NCBI GenBank assembly: GCA_047967505.1
Contig: CM106541.1
Length of the DNA stretch: 64,000 nt
Strand: one strand, 5' to 3'
Origin: Dipteris shenzhenensis
Lineage: Eukaryota; Polypodiophyta; Polypodiopsida; Gleicheniales
In this document: in pieces, positions 50,901 to 58,950 of the stretch
Position numbering within the stretch: position 1 is the stretch's first letter
Layout: each line of letters begins with the position of its first letter
Notes under the pieces: model-generated
The model's input: only the letters and a program-made list of their open reading frames with translations
Database searches by the model: none
What the model was told of the DNA's origin: nothing
Translations under genes and position numbers: made by a program

Positions 50901-53900
50901 TTATCTCTAGACTCGAGCCCACGTGCTCCACCTCGAGCGTAAGTAGACTTTCCGTCTAGATCCCTTCCACCTTGATGTCTTTGCACCATCCTAGGTGGGC
51001 AGCACTCTGAGGTAGTGTCATGTGCACGGATTGGTATCTGACGTGTACTAGGTACACAGGACTAGCTCAGGTAGCCTGGGGGAGGCTTAGAGCTAGGCAG
51101 GCTTGATTCTCGGGTTGAGTGGCAAGGATATGAACTGCTGACGTGGCTGTACGACTACTGAAGCAAGCCGTACAGTAGCTGACAGAGGCCGTACAGCAGC
51201 TGACATGGTTGTACGACGACTGTACGGATGGCAGGTACAGTAGCGATGCAGGTACAACTGACGCAGGCAGGCTATCGCAGATGTACGGCAGGCTGGCGTA
51301 GCTGTACGGATGTACGGACAGATGGCGACGCAGGTACAGCTGACGCAGGCAGAGTACGGTGGCTGGCGCAAGTGCGAAACAGGCTGATGTAGGGCTGACA
51401 CGCGACTTGATGGCTCAGCGAGGCTCTTGCAAGCTATGGCTGGGCTGGTACCCTGCCCCATCTATATAGGGAGCAGGGCAGCCTACTTAGGAAGCCCTGC
51501 TTCCAGAAAAGGCCGACCCTCCCAGCTTTGGAGGGGGTGCTCTTTTCGAAAAAAGCATCCCTCAACGCCGCACCCTGTTCCTGCGCATCTCGCCTCTCCC
51601 TGCCCTGGCCGGATTTCCGTACAGTCTCGGCGTCCCATCTCCGCCTCCCTCGCAGCCCTTGTCCAGTCCTTCGCCTCTCTGCTTTCTCCGTTCTACTTTT
51701 CCCTCTCTTTCCTTCTTCTCTGCTCTCTCTCCTGCTTCCTACAGCCTTCTCTCTCAGGCCCCTTCAGGAATTTCGAAAACTCTCCCTCCTTTCTTCTACC
51801 TTTTCCCTACATCTGTCCACCCCTGTTAACCCAGGAACCCAGCAGAAATCGCAGCAACAAATTTCGAATTTTAGGGCATACCTGGAGGAAAAATTCGTCA
51901 AAAGTTCTCGCATCAGAAGTTCCTACCTCAGGAGTTGGCTCTGATACCAACTGACACATCCCAGCACTCCTGAAACCCCTGATCTGCAAAACAACCACAC
52001 ACCACGTGAGATCTGAGCAGGCTGCTCACCACCCAACCATGACATCTACGGGATGTGATCCCGAATCAGGAGATGTCCCCTCCGAGCCACGAGCTGGGCT
52101 ACTGGCATGAACTCCCAATCAGATCCAAACCAGCTTGGTGTCCCATACCACCAGGTGGCGCTGTGAAGCCCTGGATTTGCCACTGGGCCTTGGGCTACGC
52201 TAAGATGCAGGCGCGCGTCCGCGACTCAATCCAGGAAAAGACCTGGCACCTGGGAACGAGACTTGCTCCCAACTGCACACTGAGAACTGAACCCCCTGGG
52301 CCCCTTTTATAGACTCGGGCCCCGAGCGCCAAAAATAGCGAAGACCTATAAATAGTTCGTACCCTTGCCACTCAACCCGAGAATCAAGCCTGCCTAGCTC
52401 TAAGCCTCCCCCACGCTACCTGAGCTAGTCCTGTGTACCTAGTACACGTCAGATACCAATCCGTGCACATGACAGGTAGGTCTGCAGCTCTACAGTCCAC
52501 TTGAATCCTCCTGGATAGAGGCCCACAGGTGGATGTTCTGCCGCTCCTTCTGCTCCCTGAATTGCTACTCCAAGTGATGTGAAATGAGGCCTGAGGATGT
52601 CACCACCTTCAGTCACTCCTGAGGAACGCTCCTGAGGATGTTCTTGGCACCTGAGGAACGCTCCTGGCACCACCTTCAGTCACGTTCCCGCCTTTGAACT
52701 CGAGCAATCCAGCCGCCACGATCTGTCTCCCTCGTAATGAGTGAACAACCTGGAGTCTTCCAGCTTCCAAGCACCTGCTCTGAGGGTTCGTCTCAACCCA
52801 TCCTTCCTTTGCCAAGGTCCGCAAAAAACCTACCGACCCAGCAGCCTTTAATGGTCGACTGCTGGTCGGTTCTCTTCCTCCCCCTGGCCGACTTGGTTGG
52901 CTGGTCCAACCAGCCCTATAAAAGGGCCCTAGCTAGGCCCTTTCTCTGATCTCTGCCCCCATGGCAGCCATAGCGCTGCCCATGTGGCTTTCTCTCAGAC
53001 AGTAGGTTCAACCCCCCCCCCCCTCTCCTCATACGGGGCTTACAGATGGGGAGGTGACCTTTCCAACACAAACACCTGTGGGAATGATGATGTAGCCCAT
53101 TGCACCTCCTCCAAAAAGAAGCTCCTCTTTGGTGTTGATGTATATCCTTCAAAAGCTAGAGGACGTATTTGACAATGTATGTGTGTTCTGCTGGATCTCT
53201 TTGGAAAATATCAAAACATCATTCAAGAAACAAAATATGGTCTTACCAATGAGATTCTTGAAGATCCGTAGCATCATTTTGTTGAATGTCCCCGATGTCC
53301 TTGTGAAGCCAAAAGACATGACAACAAACTCATATTGAGTGTTTTCTGTGTGAAAAGCTGACTCGTGAACTTCTGGCTCATGAATCCAATCTGATGGTAC
53401 TCAGTCTTTAGAGCGATCTTTGAGAACATCTTGGTGCCATTGAAGCGCTCTAAAATGTCGTTGATTCGAGGCATAGTACCAAACTCTTCAATACTGGTTT
53501 GTGGACGGCAAGGTAGTCCACGCATATTCTAGTTGAACTATTGACTAAAAGGATTTGTTGATTACCATCCTTATGTGGATGATCAGGCGCTAATGAAGAG
53601 AAATTTGCAGAATTTAAGAAGGATCTTCAAGCTTCAGTTTAGATGTCTGATCTGTGTTTGTTACACCATTATGTGGGCATTCAATTTATGCAAACAGATG
53701 AAGGCATTGTGCCCAACTAGTCAAAATACATTCAAGGACTGTTACAAAGACTCAATTTCAGGACTGCAAGCCTATTTCGACTCCCATGGAGCCAAGGTTG
53801 AGGTTCTCCATGCATGATGCAGGTGAACCTTTTGATGCTGTTGTATACAGTCTTATTTATCTTTGCAATACCCATCCAGATATTCAGCTCAATGTATCCC

Positions 53901-56900
53901 AGTTGAGCAGGTATAAAGAGTGTTTTCAGATATTTGCAGCGTCTTAAGGGGGGTGACTGACTTGCATGCTTTCAGTGATTCAGATTCGCTTGGGGATTAT
54001 GACACTACACATTCCACTAGTGGAAATTGTTTCTTTATTGGTAATTCATGCAATTCATGCATTTCATGGTTGAGCAAGAAACAATCCACTGTGGCAACAT
54101 CATCTTGTGAAGCTGAGTACAGGGCAACCTTTGCAACTACATTTGAATGTGTATTTTTCATGAAATCAGTGGCAGGTCTTGATGGTGGCTTGCAGCCATC
54201 TACTCCTATATTCACTGACAGCCAGAGTGCTATTGCATTGGCACGAAATCTTGTGTTTTATGCTGCACAAAACACATCGAAATCCATTATCATCATGTTA
54301 GAGAGAGGAGAGATCAGTTTGAACTACCATCCTACACATCGAAAAATTGCAGATCTTTTCACCAAGGCCCTTCCAAAATAAAGTTTGAAGCTTTCTGCAA
54401 AGCTTTGGGCTTACCTCCATTTAGTGATTGAGATCACTCCTTGTACACCAGGACATTTTCATTATTGGGTTTAGGGTTGGCAATATTGTAATATTTAAGG
54501 CAATGGCAAATGCATTAGTTAATTAGGAGGATAGGGGCAGTTTTTCCTTCTAAGGTTTTTCCCTAACCAGAGCTAGTAGGATTGAGATAGCAGTTGTGTG
54601 AGTTTTAAATCACCCTAAGCTTTTAGGGTTTTATCATGTTGACAGCCTTCTTGTATCTCGTTCTTGCAATCTTAATTTCAGCTCAGCTCCACATTTTTTA
54701 GCTTTCTCCATCTCCAAACTCTCACTGTAATAGCCAAACCCTTTCTCTCCAACCTAGTACTAACTAACCAAGGGAAAGCGTGAACTCTAAATGAAAGGAA
54801 AACACATGTGTGCTAGTTGTGTGTGTGTGTGTGTGTTTTCTTATGAGTAGCAGTTGTTCCACACTGGAACAGCTATGAATGTAAATGTTTTTTAATGCAA
54901 AATTTCTCACTAAAAAAAAAGTGTGTAAGTGTGTGTGTGAATGAAGGTGGGATTGGCTTGCAACAGTGCCCCCCTCCAAAGATAGTATTTCTGTATTGAT
55001 ACCTTGCCAAAAGGCTGAGTTACAACTGTTTGCCAAAAGGCTGAACGAATAAATGTTGGTGAGGGACTGCTCCTTCCTGTACAGGAAGATGCGAAAGGCA
55101 GAACTGCACCTCTTCTCCCTCTTTCTTGTACTGCATGGCCAGGCATTGACCTTCCTGGGGTTGGAGCTGCTGCTGGTTGAGGGCTGATTTATGGGTTGAA
55201 CTGTCGTAGAGGCTGATCCCAAATGAAGGGTTTGGGGCATTTTATAGGCTGAGAACCACGCTAGGTCGGACTGGTTGTCCATCATGAGCTGGTCTACACT
55301 GCACGAAGTCAGCCAATAAGTCAATGTCAACCAAGAACTAAACACGTTGACTTTTTTACCAAAAAGTAAACTCTGTATTTTTTGGCCTGCTTTATGATCT
55401 GCTGACTTCTCTAACGCTTGTACGTGTTGTACCTGTGGCTGGTGGCTGCAGAGCTGCCAGCAAAGGCAGCCATGTCATGGGCTATGGATGCCCATGACAC
55501 TTCAAGTGATGAAGAGGGAAGAGAATGTTATGATGGAGAGAGGTGGAACTCTATAGAGGCACTATGCCGACCCTGTAGCCGACCGATCCCACAACTCTGC
55601 CAGGATTCCTGCTCCTTCCACACTATGATGCCACGGTCCTTATGGATCTTGCAAGCTAAATCCTTGACCGATTCCCTTTTAATACAACATACCATTAAAT
55701 ATTACATTTGTATACATTACCATTGGTCTCTCTAATGACTTTCTGTCACCAACCCATCTGAGGCCATGCTACGTTCTAACTGGAACGTACAATAGGTGGC
55801 TGCATGCTTTAAGGGGAAGGGCAAACATCACCTATACTGATGTAATGGTGACGATACCTCTTAGGAAGATTGTGATGGCCTAGGAATTGGACCTAGGAGC
55901 TGTGAACTATGGGTTAGCCCTGTGGCTAAAAGTTAGCATAGGAGTTATGTCCGCGGGGTGTGCACTAAATGGAAATATAGGGGTATCTTGGGAAGAGAAC
56001 CCCTCGAGGCATCAAGTACATGTTAACCACACTGACGGTTCGTAAAATTGGCCTAAGAGCACAGGTGGCACAGCCACCTTGCATAAGAATCAACTGAGGA
56101 GGGGATTTAACTTAAAAGGAGAACTAGACTTGCTCTCATCTAGGCCCAAATCTGTTCGGGGTTTCACGGAATCGTTAATAGGTGGCTCTACTTTGAGGAA
56201 AGGTGGCCTTGGAGCAGCCTTCCTCGGTGACTCAAGGGGTATGTCCCTTGAATGTTGGAGACCTCAAGCTCGCAGAACTTGCTTAGAAGACTTTTCACAT
56301 AAGAAAACTAACTAAATAGTGAGTTTGATGGACTTCCCCCCTTAGAGATTATGTTTTGATATAGCTAGAGGTAATTGTTGGTAAAAGCCTGATGTGTAAG
56401 TCAAATTTTCTCAACTCAAGTTCAAGACTGGCTAGTTCATGGAGATTGGGTACGCTTTTATGAGTCAATCGTTCCGATTTATACTGTCTCGTCAAATAAT
56501 ACTATTTTGTAGCCTTTGAAAAAAAAAACAAGAACAAATTATGATATATATAGACCCTCTTTATAACTTTACAAGCATGACTCATTATTCCAAAGAAACA
56601 ATGTGGTGCTATTTCAACATACCCAATAATGTCATCTGGTGATGAAAGTTCAAGCCTCTCTAATATCGCTTCTGTGAGACTTGTGGGAGGACCACGACCA
56701 TCATGAGCACGCATGACTGCCACTAATGCTGCTTGTGCTATTGAATACCCACTGCCATAAGCAATTACCAAGATGCATCAAAACCTCAAAAAATCTCTCT
56801 CTAATTACACAAATTTTAAAAATACTTACGACCTAGAATGAGAACTAACATATATTCGACAATCAAAAACATGGACAGAGAATACTTTTCCTTGGCCACA

Positions 56901-57970
56901 TAAGAAGATAGAGTTGCTATAATCCTCTCTACCAAAAAGAGTACTTGGTAATCCAAACATGAGCTTTGACTCGCATTAAAGGACAGAAGCAGAATAGATA
57001 TAAGAATAAAGCATGCTTTTGGCTCAAAATTAGGGGGGGAAATCGTGAAAACAATATTAAGTGTGTGTCCAACACAAAAAAACTAGCTTGGTGGATTCAA
57101 TCAATTGGTAAAATTTATCTTAAATGAATGAGTTTAAGCGGCCATACTTGAAATTTGGAAATGACAAGGTACATTTTAGTCAAAACCAGATGCTAGGAGA
57201 GAAACATTATTTTAAAATAGAACATTTCTAACAGATAAGGCTTCTCAATCTCAGATTATGTGACAAACCTCAAAGCTAGCCAAGTTAAAAGGACACAGAG
57301 AGAGATGCATTTGAGACTAATCAAATCCGTGCATAATGAGGCAGATACCGCATGCAAAGTCAAGTTTCAATCTATGAGTTGTCGATACAAATGTTCGTTC
57401 TGTTTCTCTAAGTTAAAGTCCACCGAGCAAGGGAAGTTACAGAGATGAGTCCAACAATCGCTGACTCTTGTTATGTTGAGAAGTGAATTATTCAATCAGA
57501 TAAGTTTTACTGTGCTTGAGAATTCCAAACTTGGTAAATTGAATTGTAAAAGTTAAATTTTCGAATCTTGAAAACTGAACTTTGCCTTCTTGTTAATAAA
57601 TCTTTCCAACGTGTTACCCAAATAGAATGTAGCATTTTTTGCAAATTTGAAAATTTTCCATGAGAGTGAGTTCAACCCCCGTGAGTACCCTTCTGTATAC
57701 ATGAACAATAGGTCTTTGGAAATAAAATGTAAAATACTACTAATACTATATCAAGATTAAAGACAGAAAGTGAATTACCTGCCTGGTTCACCAAGTATTG
57801 GCCCAACCCCTGCTGCTCGTGCCTCTTGTCCACCATCAGAGACACCATATGCAATCGTTCCTGTTCCCGCAATGAGTACACAGCCACATAGCTTTCCAAG
57901 GGTCCCACTGGCCAACGCTGCCACAGAATCATTGTGCACACCCAATTCCACGTCCCCTGGAAAGAGTTCC
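41806..57970 (-). CDS. NAGK: N-acetyl-D-glucosamine kinase, 3' five exons (5' exons outside)
   Basis: NAGK phosphorylates GlcNAc to GlcNAc-6-phosphate in the cytosol, a salvage step towards UDP-GlcNAc. Five exons (57,970-57,779; 56,751-56,623; 43,649-43,480; 43,109-42,979; 41,913-41,806; 730 nt, 243 codons including the stop apart from one split 5' codon) join without a stop at GT-AG sites with compatible phases. Family landmarks in order: HNDSVAALASGT (likely carrying the catalytic Asp), LIAGTGTIAYG (phosphate loop), GPILGEPGSGYSI, WAYKDYSWARIA, LVMVGGVLE and VEPALGAAMLAW. Plant NAGKs are ~350 residues, so about 110 N-terminal residues are missing, presumably beyond 64 kb. Conserved frame and splice sites argue for a working gene despite a 13-kb intron. 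One oddity is GEPGSGY where the family normally has Asp-Trp or Asp-Glu after the Gly. Confidence 0.93.
41914..42978 (-). other. NAGK: NAGK intron d-e with a short direct repeat
   Basis: GT-AG intron of 1,065 nt. GCTTACTTTGCACATATATT plus TCCACTAC and AATAAATTAGCAAAG occurs at ~42,327 and again at ~42,513. Confidence 0.75.
42979..43109 (-). CDS. NAGK: NAGK exon d
   Basis: 131 nt after acceptor TTATTGTAG. It encodes (E/D)GTKPFSLVMVGGVLETDG through HISQIFPSVQPIQPK, ending in phase 0 at AAG before GTGTGTGC. VMVGGVLE is the conserved adenosine-side Gly motif. Confidence 0.95.
43480..43649 (-). CDS. NAGK: NAGK exon c
   Basis: 170 nt. It starts with G completing the split Gly codon, then encodes WAYKDYSWARIAAIVPTVKA through VKAVVNRLELAGE. 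It ends at AAG before donor GTAAGATG with a 1-nt split codon. Confidence 0.95.
44380..44746 (+). repeat. Minisatellite ending in a regular 41-bp array
   Basis: The last three units are exactly 41 bp: 44,624-44,664, 44,665-44,705 and 44,706-44,746. They start TGTTTCCAGGTG or TGTTTTCAAGCTG and end AAATTGTGATT, AAATTGCGATT and AGATTGTGATT. Upstream, the same words (GCTTGCCAGAGGAAATCGC, TTGCAGATTGCGATTTCA) recur at irregular spacing. Confidence 0.8.
44910..45227. mobile_element. hAT-type MITE, 318 bp
   Basis: Perfect 8-bp target duplications GATACCGG flank it (44,902-44,909 and 45,228-45,235). The ends are CAGTGTAACCAAAAAACG and, as reverse complement of the right end, CAGTATCACAAGAAACG, an imperfect terminal inverted repeat with the CAGTG/CAGTA start of hAT elements. 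Subterminal parts are packed with GAAAC/GTTTC words on both strands; the centre is AT-rich. No coding capacity, so it needs a transposase from elsewhere. Confidence 0.88.
45871..46298. other. No gene recognised
   Basis: Contains a short direct repeat AGATGGCATGGCAG near 46,107 and 46,126. A TGTAAGACCC word at 45,874 matches the start of the 7,487 segment. Confidence 0.35.
46299..46935 (+). repeat. ~320-bp tandem duplication
   Basis: Copies at 46,299-46,619 and 46,620-46,935 share AGGTGAGCACCCTCC, CTCAGCCTCGAAGCACATCG, GAGTGTGCAAGGAGGG, TACTAACATCCAATA and the final AGAAGCAAGCCCTAA. They are moderately diverged. Near the end of copy 2 the frame reads DLLYLQQEVRELRLQIAALV, helix-like. Confidence 0.85.
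46936..47329 (+). other. Possible LINE ORF1-side sequence
   Basis: Frames here are short but polar and helix-like, on the same strand as the LINE RT that follows. No diagnostic motif is seen. Confidence 0.3.
47330..48492 (+). pseudogene. L1-type LINE RT fragment with A-rich end
   Basis: A QFADDT active-site motif at 47,338-47,355 is followed by a GVPFRLLGTPMG-like block (~47,520), the FLWGGDEENRKVSKVRWEVC block (~47,757), PKTEGGLG (~47,830) and an ARFMGKWIIKSF run. This is the order of the L1 RT thumb region. The copy is 5' truncated, has frameshifts near 47,700 and 47,830 and ends CCTCTTTCTTGGGGGG then AAAAAAA near 48,492, a typical plant L1 3' end. Confidence 0.85.
48493..48820. other. No feature recognised
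   Basis: No supported gene. Confidence 0.35.
48821..49105. repeat. 162-bp tandem duplication, diverged
   Basis: Copies start at 48,821 and 48,983 with GGGATCACATTG/GGGATCACACTG. Both carry CTCCCACGCCTGCAATAATG-like, TTGGATCTATAGGTGCTACT-like and TTCTGAAGGTGGCAT-like blocks. The second copy is shorter. Confidence 0.82.
49106..49756. other. No feature recognised
   Basis: No supported gene. Confidence 0.35.
49757..50050 (-). mobile_element. 3' end of gypsy element: polypurine tract and LTR start
   Basis: The minus strand reads TCTCTTCGGAGGGGGGG then TTGTTGCGACCGAATCCCAC, a polypurine tract followed by an LTR start near 49,876. The block is repeated in diverged form at 54,740-55,290. It lies downstream, on the minus strand, of the gypsy RNase H at 50,140-50,380. 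Confidence 0.55.
50060..50601 (-). pseudogene. Gypsy RT thumb and RNase H fragment (part 2)
   Basis: With frame changes, the minus strand reads VEWEVPTRLQYV (~50,550), a VAPITNLL motif (~50,490), WDQPFDVRGDASDYAI (~50,345) and FDLNGHPIAFKGRKTVPAKT (~50,280). These are the end of a Ty3/gypsy RT and the start of its RNase H. It is the continuation of the RT fragment at 53,074-53,560 across an inserted solo LTR. Frameshifts and stops make it dead. Confidence 0.82.
50602..50606. repeat. Target duplication CAAAC (left)
   Basis: CAAAC precedes the TGTTAG LTR start and recurs at 53,069-53,073 after the CCAACA end. Confidence 0.85.
51140..51370. repeat. GTACAG/GCTGACGCAGG short-repeat block
   Basis: Words such as CTGTACGG, GCAGGTACAG, AGCTGACGCAGGCAG and GGCTGGCG recur irregularly many times in ~230 bp, as in repeat-rich LTR U3 regions. 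Confidence 0.7.
51937..51949 (-). other. Primer binding site inside the inverted-end element
   Basis: TGGTATCAGAGCC on the minus strand, two bases after the GTGTCA LTR end, gives the orientation of the 523-bp LTR. Confidence 0.85.
52305..52312 (-). promoter_or_regulatory. TATA box of the 523-bp LTR
   Basis: The minus strand reads GAGTCTATAAAAGGGGCCC, about 165 bp from the LTR start. Confidence 0.6.
52570..52690. repeat. Small local duplications in solo LTR
   Basis: CTGAGGAACGCTCCTG, CACCACCTTCAGTCAC and TGAGGATGT each occur twice within 120 bp. Confidence 0.7.
52917..52923 (+). promoter_or_regulatory. TATA box of the ~1 kb solo LTR
   Basis: TATAAAA in a GC-rich context (GCCCTATAAAAGGGCCC), ~150 bp before the LTR end. 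Confidence 0.6.
53074..53560 (-). pseudogene. Gypsy RT palm fragment (part 1)
   Basis: The minus strand reads ILLVNSSTRICVDYLAV (~53,520), PRINDILERFNGTKMFSKI (~53,465), a YEFVVMSFGFT block (~53,335) and CFLNDVLIFSK (~53,215), the order of Ty3/gypsy RT. The catalytic pair is Asn-Asp. Frameshifts occur. It stops at the solo LTR insertion and resumes at 50,601. Confidence 0.83.
53563..54381 (+). pseudogene. Ty1/copia RT and RNase H fragment
   Basis: The plus strand has PYVDD (~53,562-53,576), then after a frameshift EEKFAEFKKDLQ, MSDLCLLHHYVGIQ, SLIYLCNTHPDIQLNVSQL (~53,850) and a long RNase H frame (53,920-54,381) with KQSTVATSSCEAEYRA, TDSQSAIALARN and IADLFTKALPK. That is the C-terminal end of a copia polyprotein. 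It abuts the opposite-strand gypsy RT directly at ~53,560. Confidence 0.92.
54382..54739 (+). other. Downstream flank of copia fragment
   Basis: Expected place of polypurine tract and LTR, but I cannot define boundaries. Confidence 0.3.
54740..55290 (-). mobile_element. Diverged second copy of gypsy 3' end block
   Basis: Matches 49,757-50,050 in order: AGCGTGAACTCTAAATGAAA, GAATGAAGGTGGGATTGG, CCCCCCTCCAAAGATAGTAT, ACCTTGCCAAAAGGCTGAGT and CTGGTTGTCCATCATGA. It has extra sequence, including a duplicated TTGCCAAAAGGCTGA. On the minus strand the polypurine tract CTTTGGAGGGGGGC precedes ACTGTTGCAAGCCAATCCCA. Confidence 0.65.
55291..56500. other. No gene recognised
   Basis: Remaining part of the long NAGK intron. 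The open frames (55,418-55,735; 56,079-56,315) have no recognised domain. Confidence 0.4.
56623..56751 (-). CDS. NAGK: NAGK exon b
   Basis: 129 nt encoding GYSIAQAALVAVMRAHDGRG through SLTEAILERLELSSPDDIIG. The exon ends GG before donor GTATG, and the split Gly codon is completed by the first base of exon c 13 kb away. Confidence 0.93.
56752..57778 (-). other. NAGK: NAGK intron a-b
   Basis: 1,027 nt with GTAATT donor and TATGGCAG acceptor. AT-rich; no insertion recognised. Confidence 0.8.
57779..57970 (-). CDS. NAGK: NAGK exon a (phosphate-loop exon)
   Basis: 192 nt. It follows acceptor CTTCTAG and ends ...GGCAG before donor GTAATT, splitting a Ser codon (AG/T). It encodes ELFPGDVELGVHNDSVAALA through LIAGTGTIAYGVSDGG to EARAAGVGPILGEPG. 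It starts with one base completing an Arg codon from an exon not in the window. Confidence 0.93.
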
Positions 57971-58349
57971 CTAGAAGTTTCAAAGAATTTATGACATGTC
58001 TCCATCTTAGATCTTCAAAGAACAGAGCAAATGAGTTGGATAGATCATGATACAATGGATGCAATACGAAAATTGTCACAAAAAGAGCTCAATCACACAA
58101 TTTAAATAATACACAAGCTGCATTACAACATTTGTAGCAAAAAAGAGTCCATACACAAACTACTCCAAATTGCTCACATACGAATAACATTGTAGTAATC
58201 ACAGTTTTAACCCCTCTTAACCAATAGTAGAGTACTCCCTTGTAATACTGTCTAAATATTAAATAGTCCCAAAGAAAGAAGTAGCAAGAATGCTCCTAAA
58301 AAAGGGACACTCAAAGGTGGGACAACAGGACAAAATATCATACAATAAG
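57971..58349 (-). other. NAGK: 3' part of the next upstream NAGK intron
   Basis: Sequence between acceptor CTTCTAG at 57,971 and the end of the chromovirus 3' LTR. AT-rich, no exon recognised. Confidence 0.6.
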
Positions 58350-58873
58350 TGTAAAGATCCACACTTTTTGAAAATGCAAATGTGTGCAATGCATGCAGAA
58401 TTTGAATGCCGATTGGCCCTCCAATGGGGAAGAGCGCCCTTGTGAGAGTACTTGTTTCTTTTTCGACCTACATGCAAGGTGGGAGAGAGATGACGGATGA
58501 ATGCAATGTGGTAGAAAGAATGCTACGTGAGATTCACAATGAAAGGGTGATTCCCTTTCATTAATGTCCCTTGAGATCACTCAAGTTCCATCTTCCCATT
58601 TACACCTACCCTTAGCCTATGACCCATGCACCTACCATTCAATGCACTCTAATGCACCCTTTCCCTTTCCTATTGCCCCTAGGACCTAGTCACGTGTGTG
58701 CACATCTTTATTACTAATTATTGGCCAATGTTACATAGTTTTGGCGGTACTATTTACACCGCTTGATCCATCATAAATACAAACATATAACCGCACCATC
58801 AAATTGGCGCCTAACAATAATAAAGTTCTAATGACTATTAATTAACTAAATAATCATTTCTCTTGTCATGACA
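58350..58873 (-). mobile_element. 3' LTR of the chromovirus
   Basis: The minus strand starts TGTCATGACAAGAG at 58,873 directly after a GCAGGAGGGAG polypurine tract. It ends provisionally at GGATCTTTACA (58,350), giving ~524 bp. The U3 start is firm; the far end is inferred from the terminal CA and from alignment with the 10 kb LTR. Downstream flank ATAAG (58,345-58,349) would be the target duplication, but the other side is outside the window. Confidence 0.75.
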
Positions 58874-58884
58874 CTCCCTCCTGC
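58874..58884 (-). other. Polypurine tract
   Basis: GCAGGAGGGAG lies immediately before the TGTCATGACA LTR start; it primes plus-strand synthesis in LTR elements. Confidence 0.75.
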
Positions 58885-58950
58885 TTGAATGAGCAGAAGT
58901 CCTCTTCTGGATTATTGCTTGTCTCTTCCTCTTATGTGCACTTTCTCTTG

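Larger units (their letters stand above)
51016..52474 (-). mobile_element. 1,459-bp retroelement derivative with 112-bp inverted LTR ends
   Basis: The ends 51,016-51,127 and 52,363-52,474 are inverted copies with one visible mismatch (GCCTGGG/GCGTGGG). Both begin TGTCATGTGCACGGATTGG from the outside. Five-base duplications GGTAG flank the element (51,011-51,015; 52,475-52,479). The right part reads on the minus strand as an LTR of 523 bp (52,474-51,952) with TATAAAAGG near 52,310, ending GATGTGTCA. Two bases later comes the primer binding site TGGTATCAGAGCC. The left end should carry the 3' LTR in direct orientation but instead carries an inverted U3 end. The interior holds a short-repeat block (51,140-51,370) and a plus-strand TATATA at 51,463. 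Confidence 0.88.
50607..53068 (+). mobile_element. Solo LTR (~998 bp net), split by another insertion
   Basis: Starts TGTTAGAAATGG at 50,607 and ends ACCTTTCCAACA at 53,068, giving TGTTRGAAA inverted termini with CAAAC duplications outside. Removing the inner 1,459-bp element and its 5-bp duplication leaves about 998 bp. A TATAAAA box at 52,917-52,923, followed by GGGCCCTAGC, sets the plus orientation. It interrupts the gypsy RT on the minus strand, whose motifs resume on both sides. Confidence 0.85.
43650..56622 (-). other. NAGK: 12,973-nt NAGK intron b-c filled with nested elements
   Basis: Donor GTATG and acceptor TTTGGCAG flank this intron. It contains the LTR-like segment, hAT MITE, LINE pieces, gypsy and copia fragments, solo LTR and inverted-terminus element listed separately. 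The exon phases on both sides match exactly, so the host gene has kept its frame around this load. Confidence 0.88.

Noticed and set aside
44065-55722. A single 11.6-kb insertion bounded by ATTAC
   Set aside because: ATTAC precedes the TGTCACGAGG start at 44,070 but the right-hand match near 55,716 does not follow a CA end, so the pair is probably chance.
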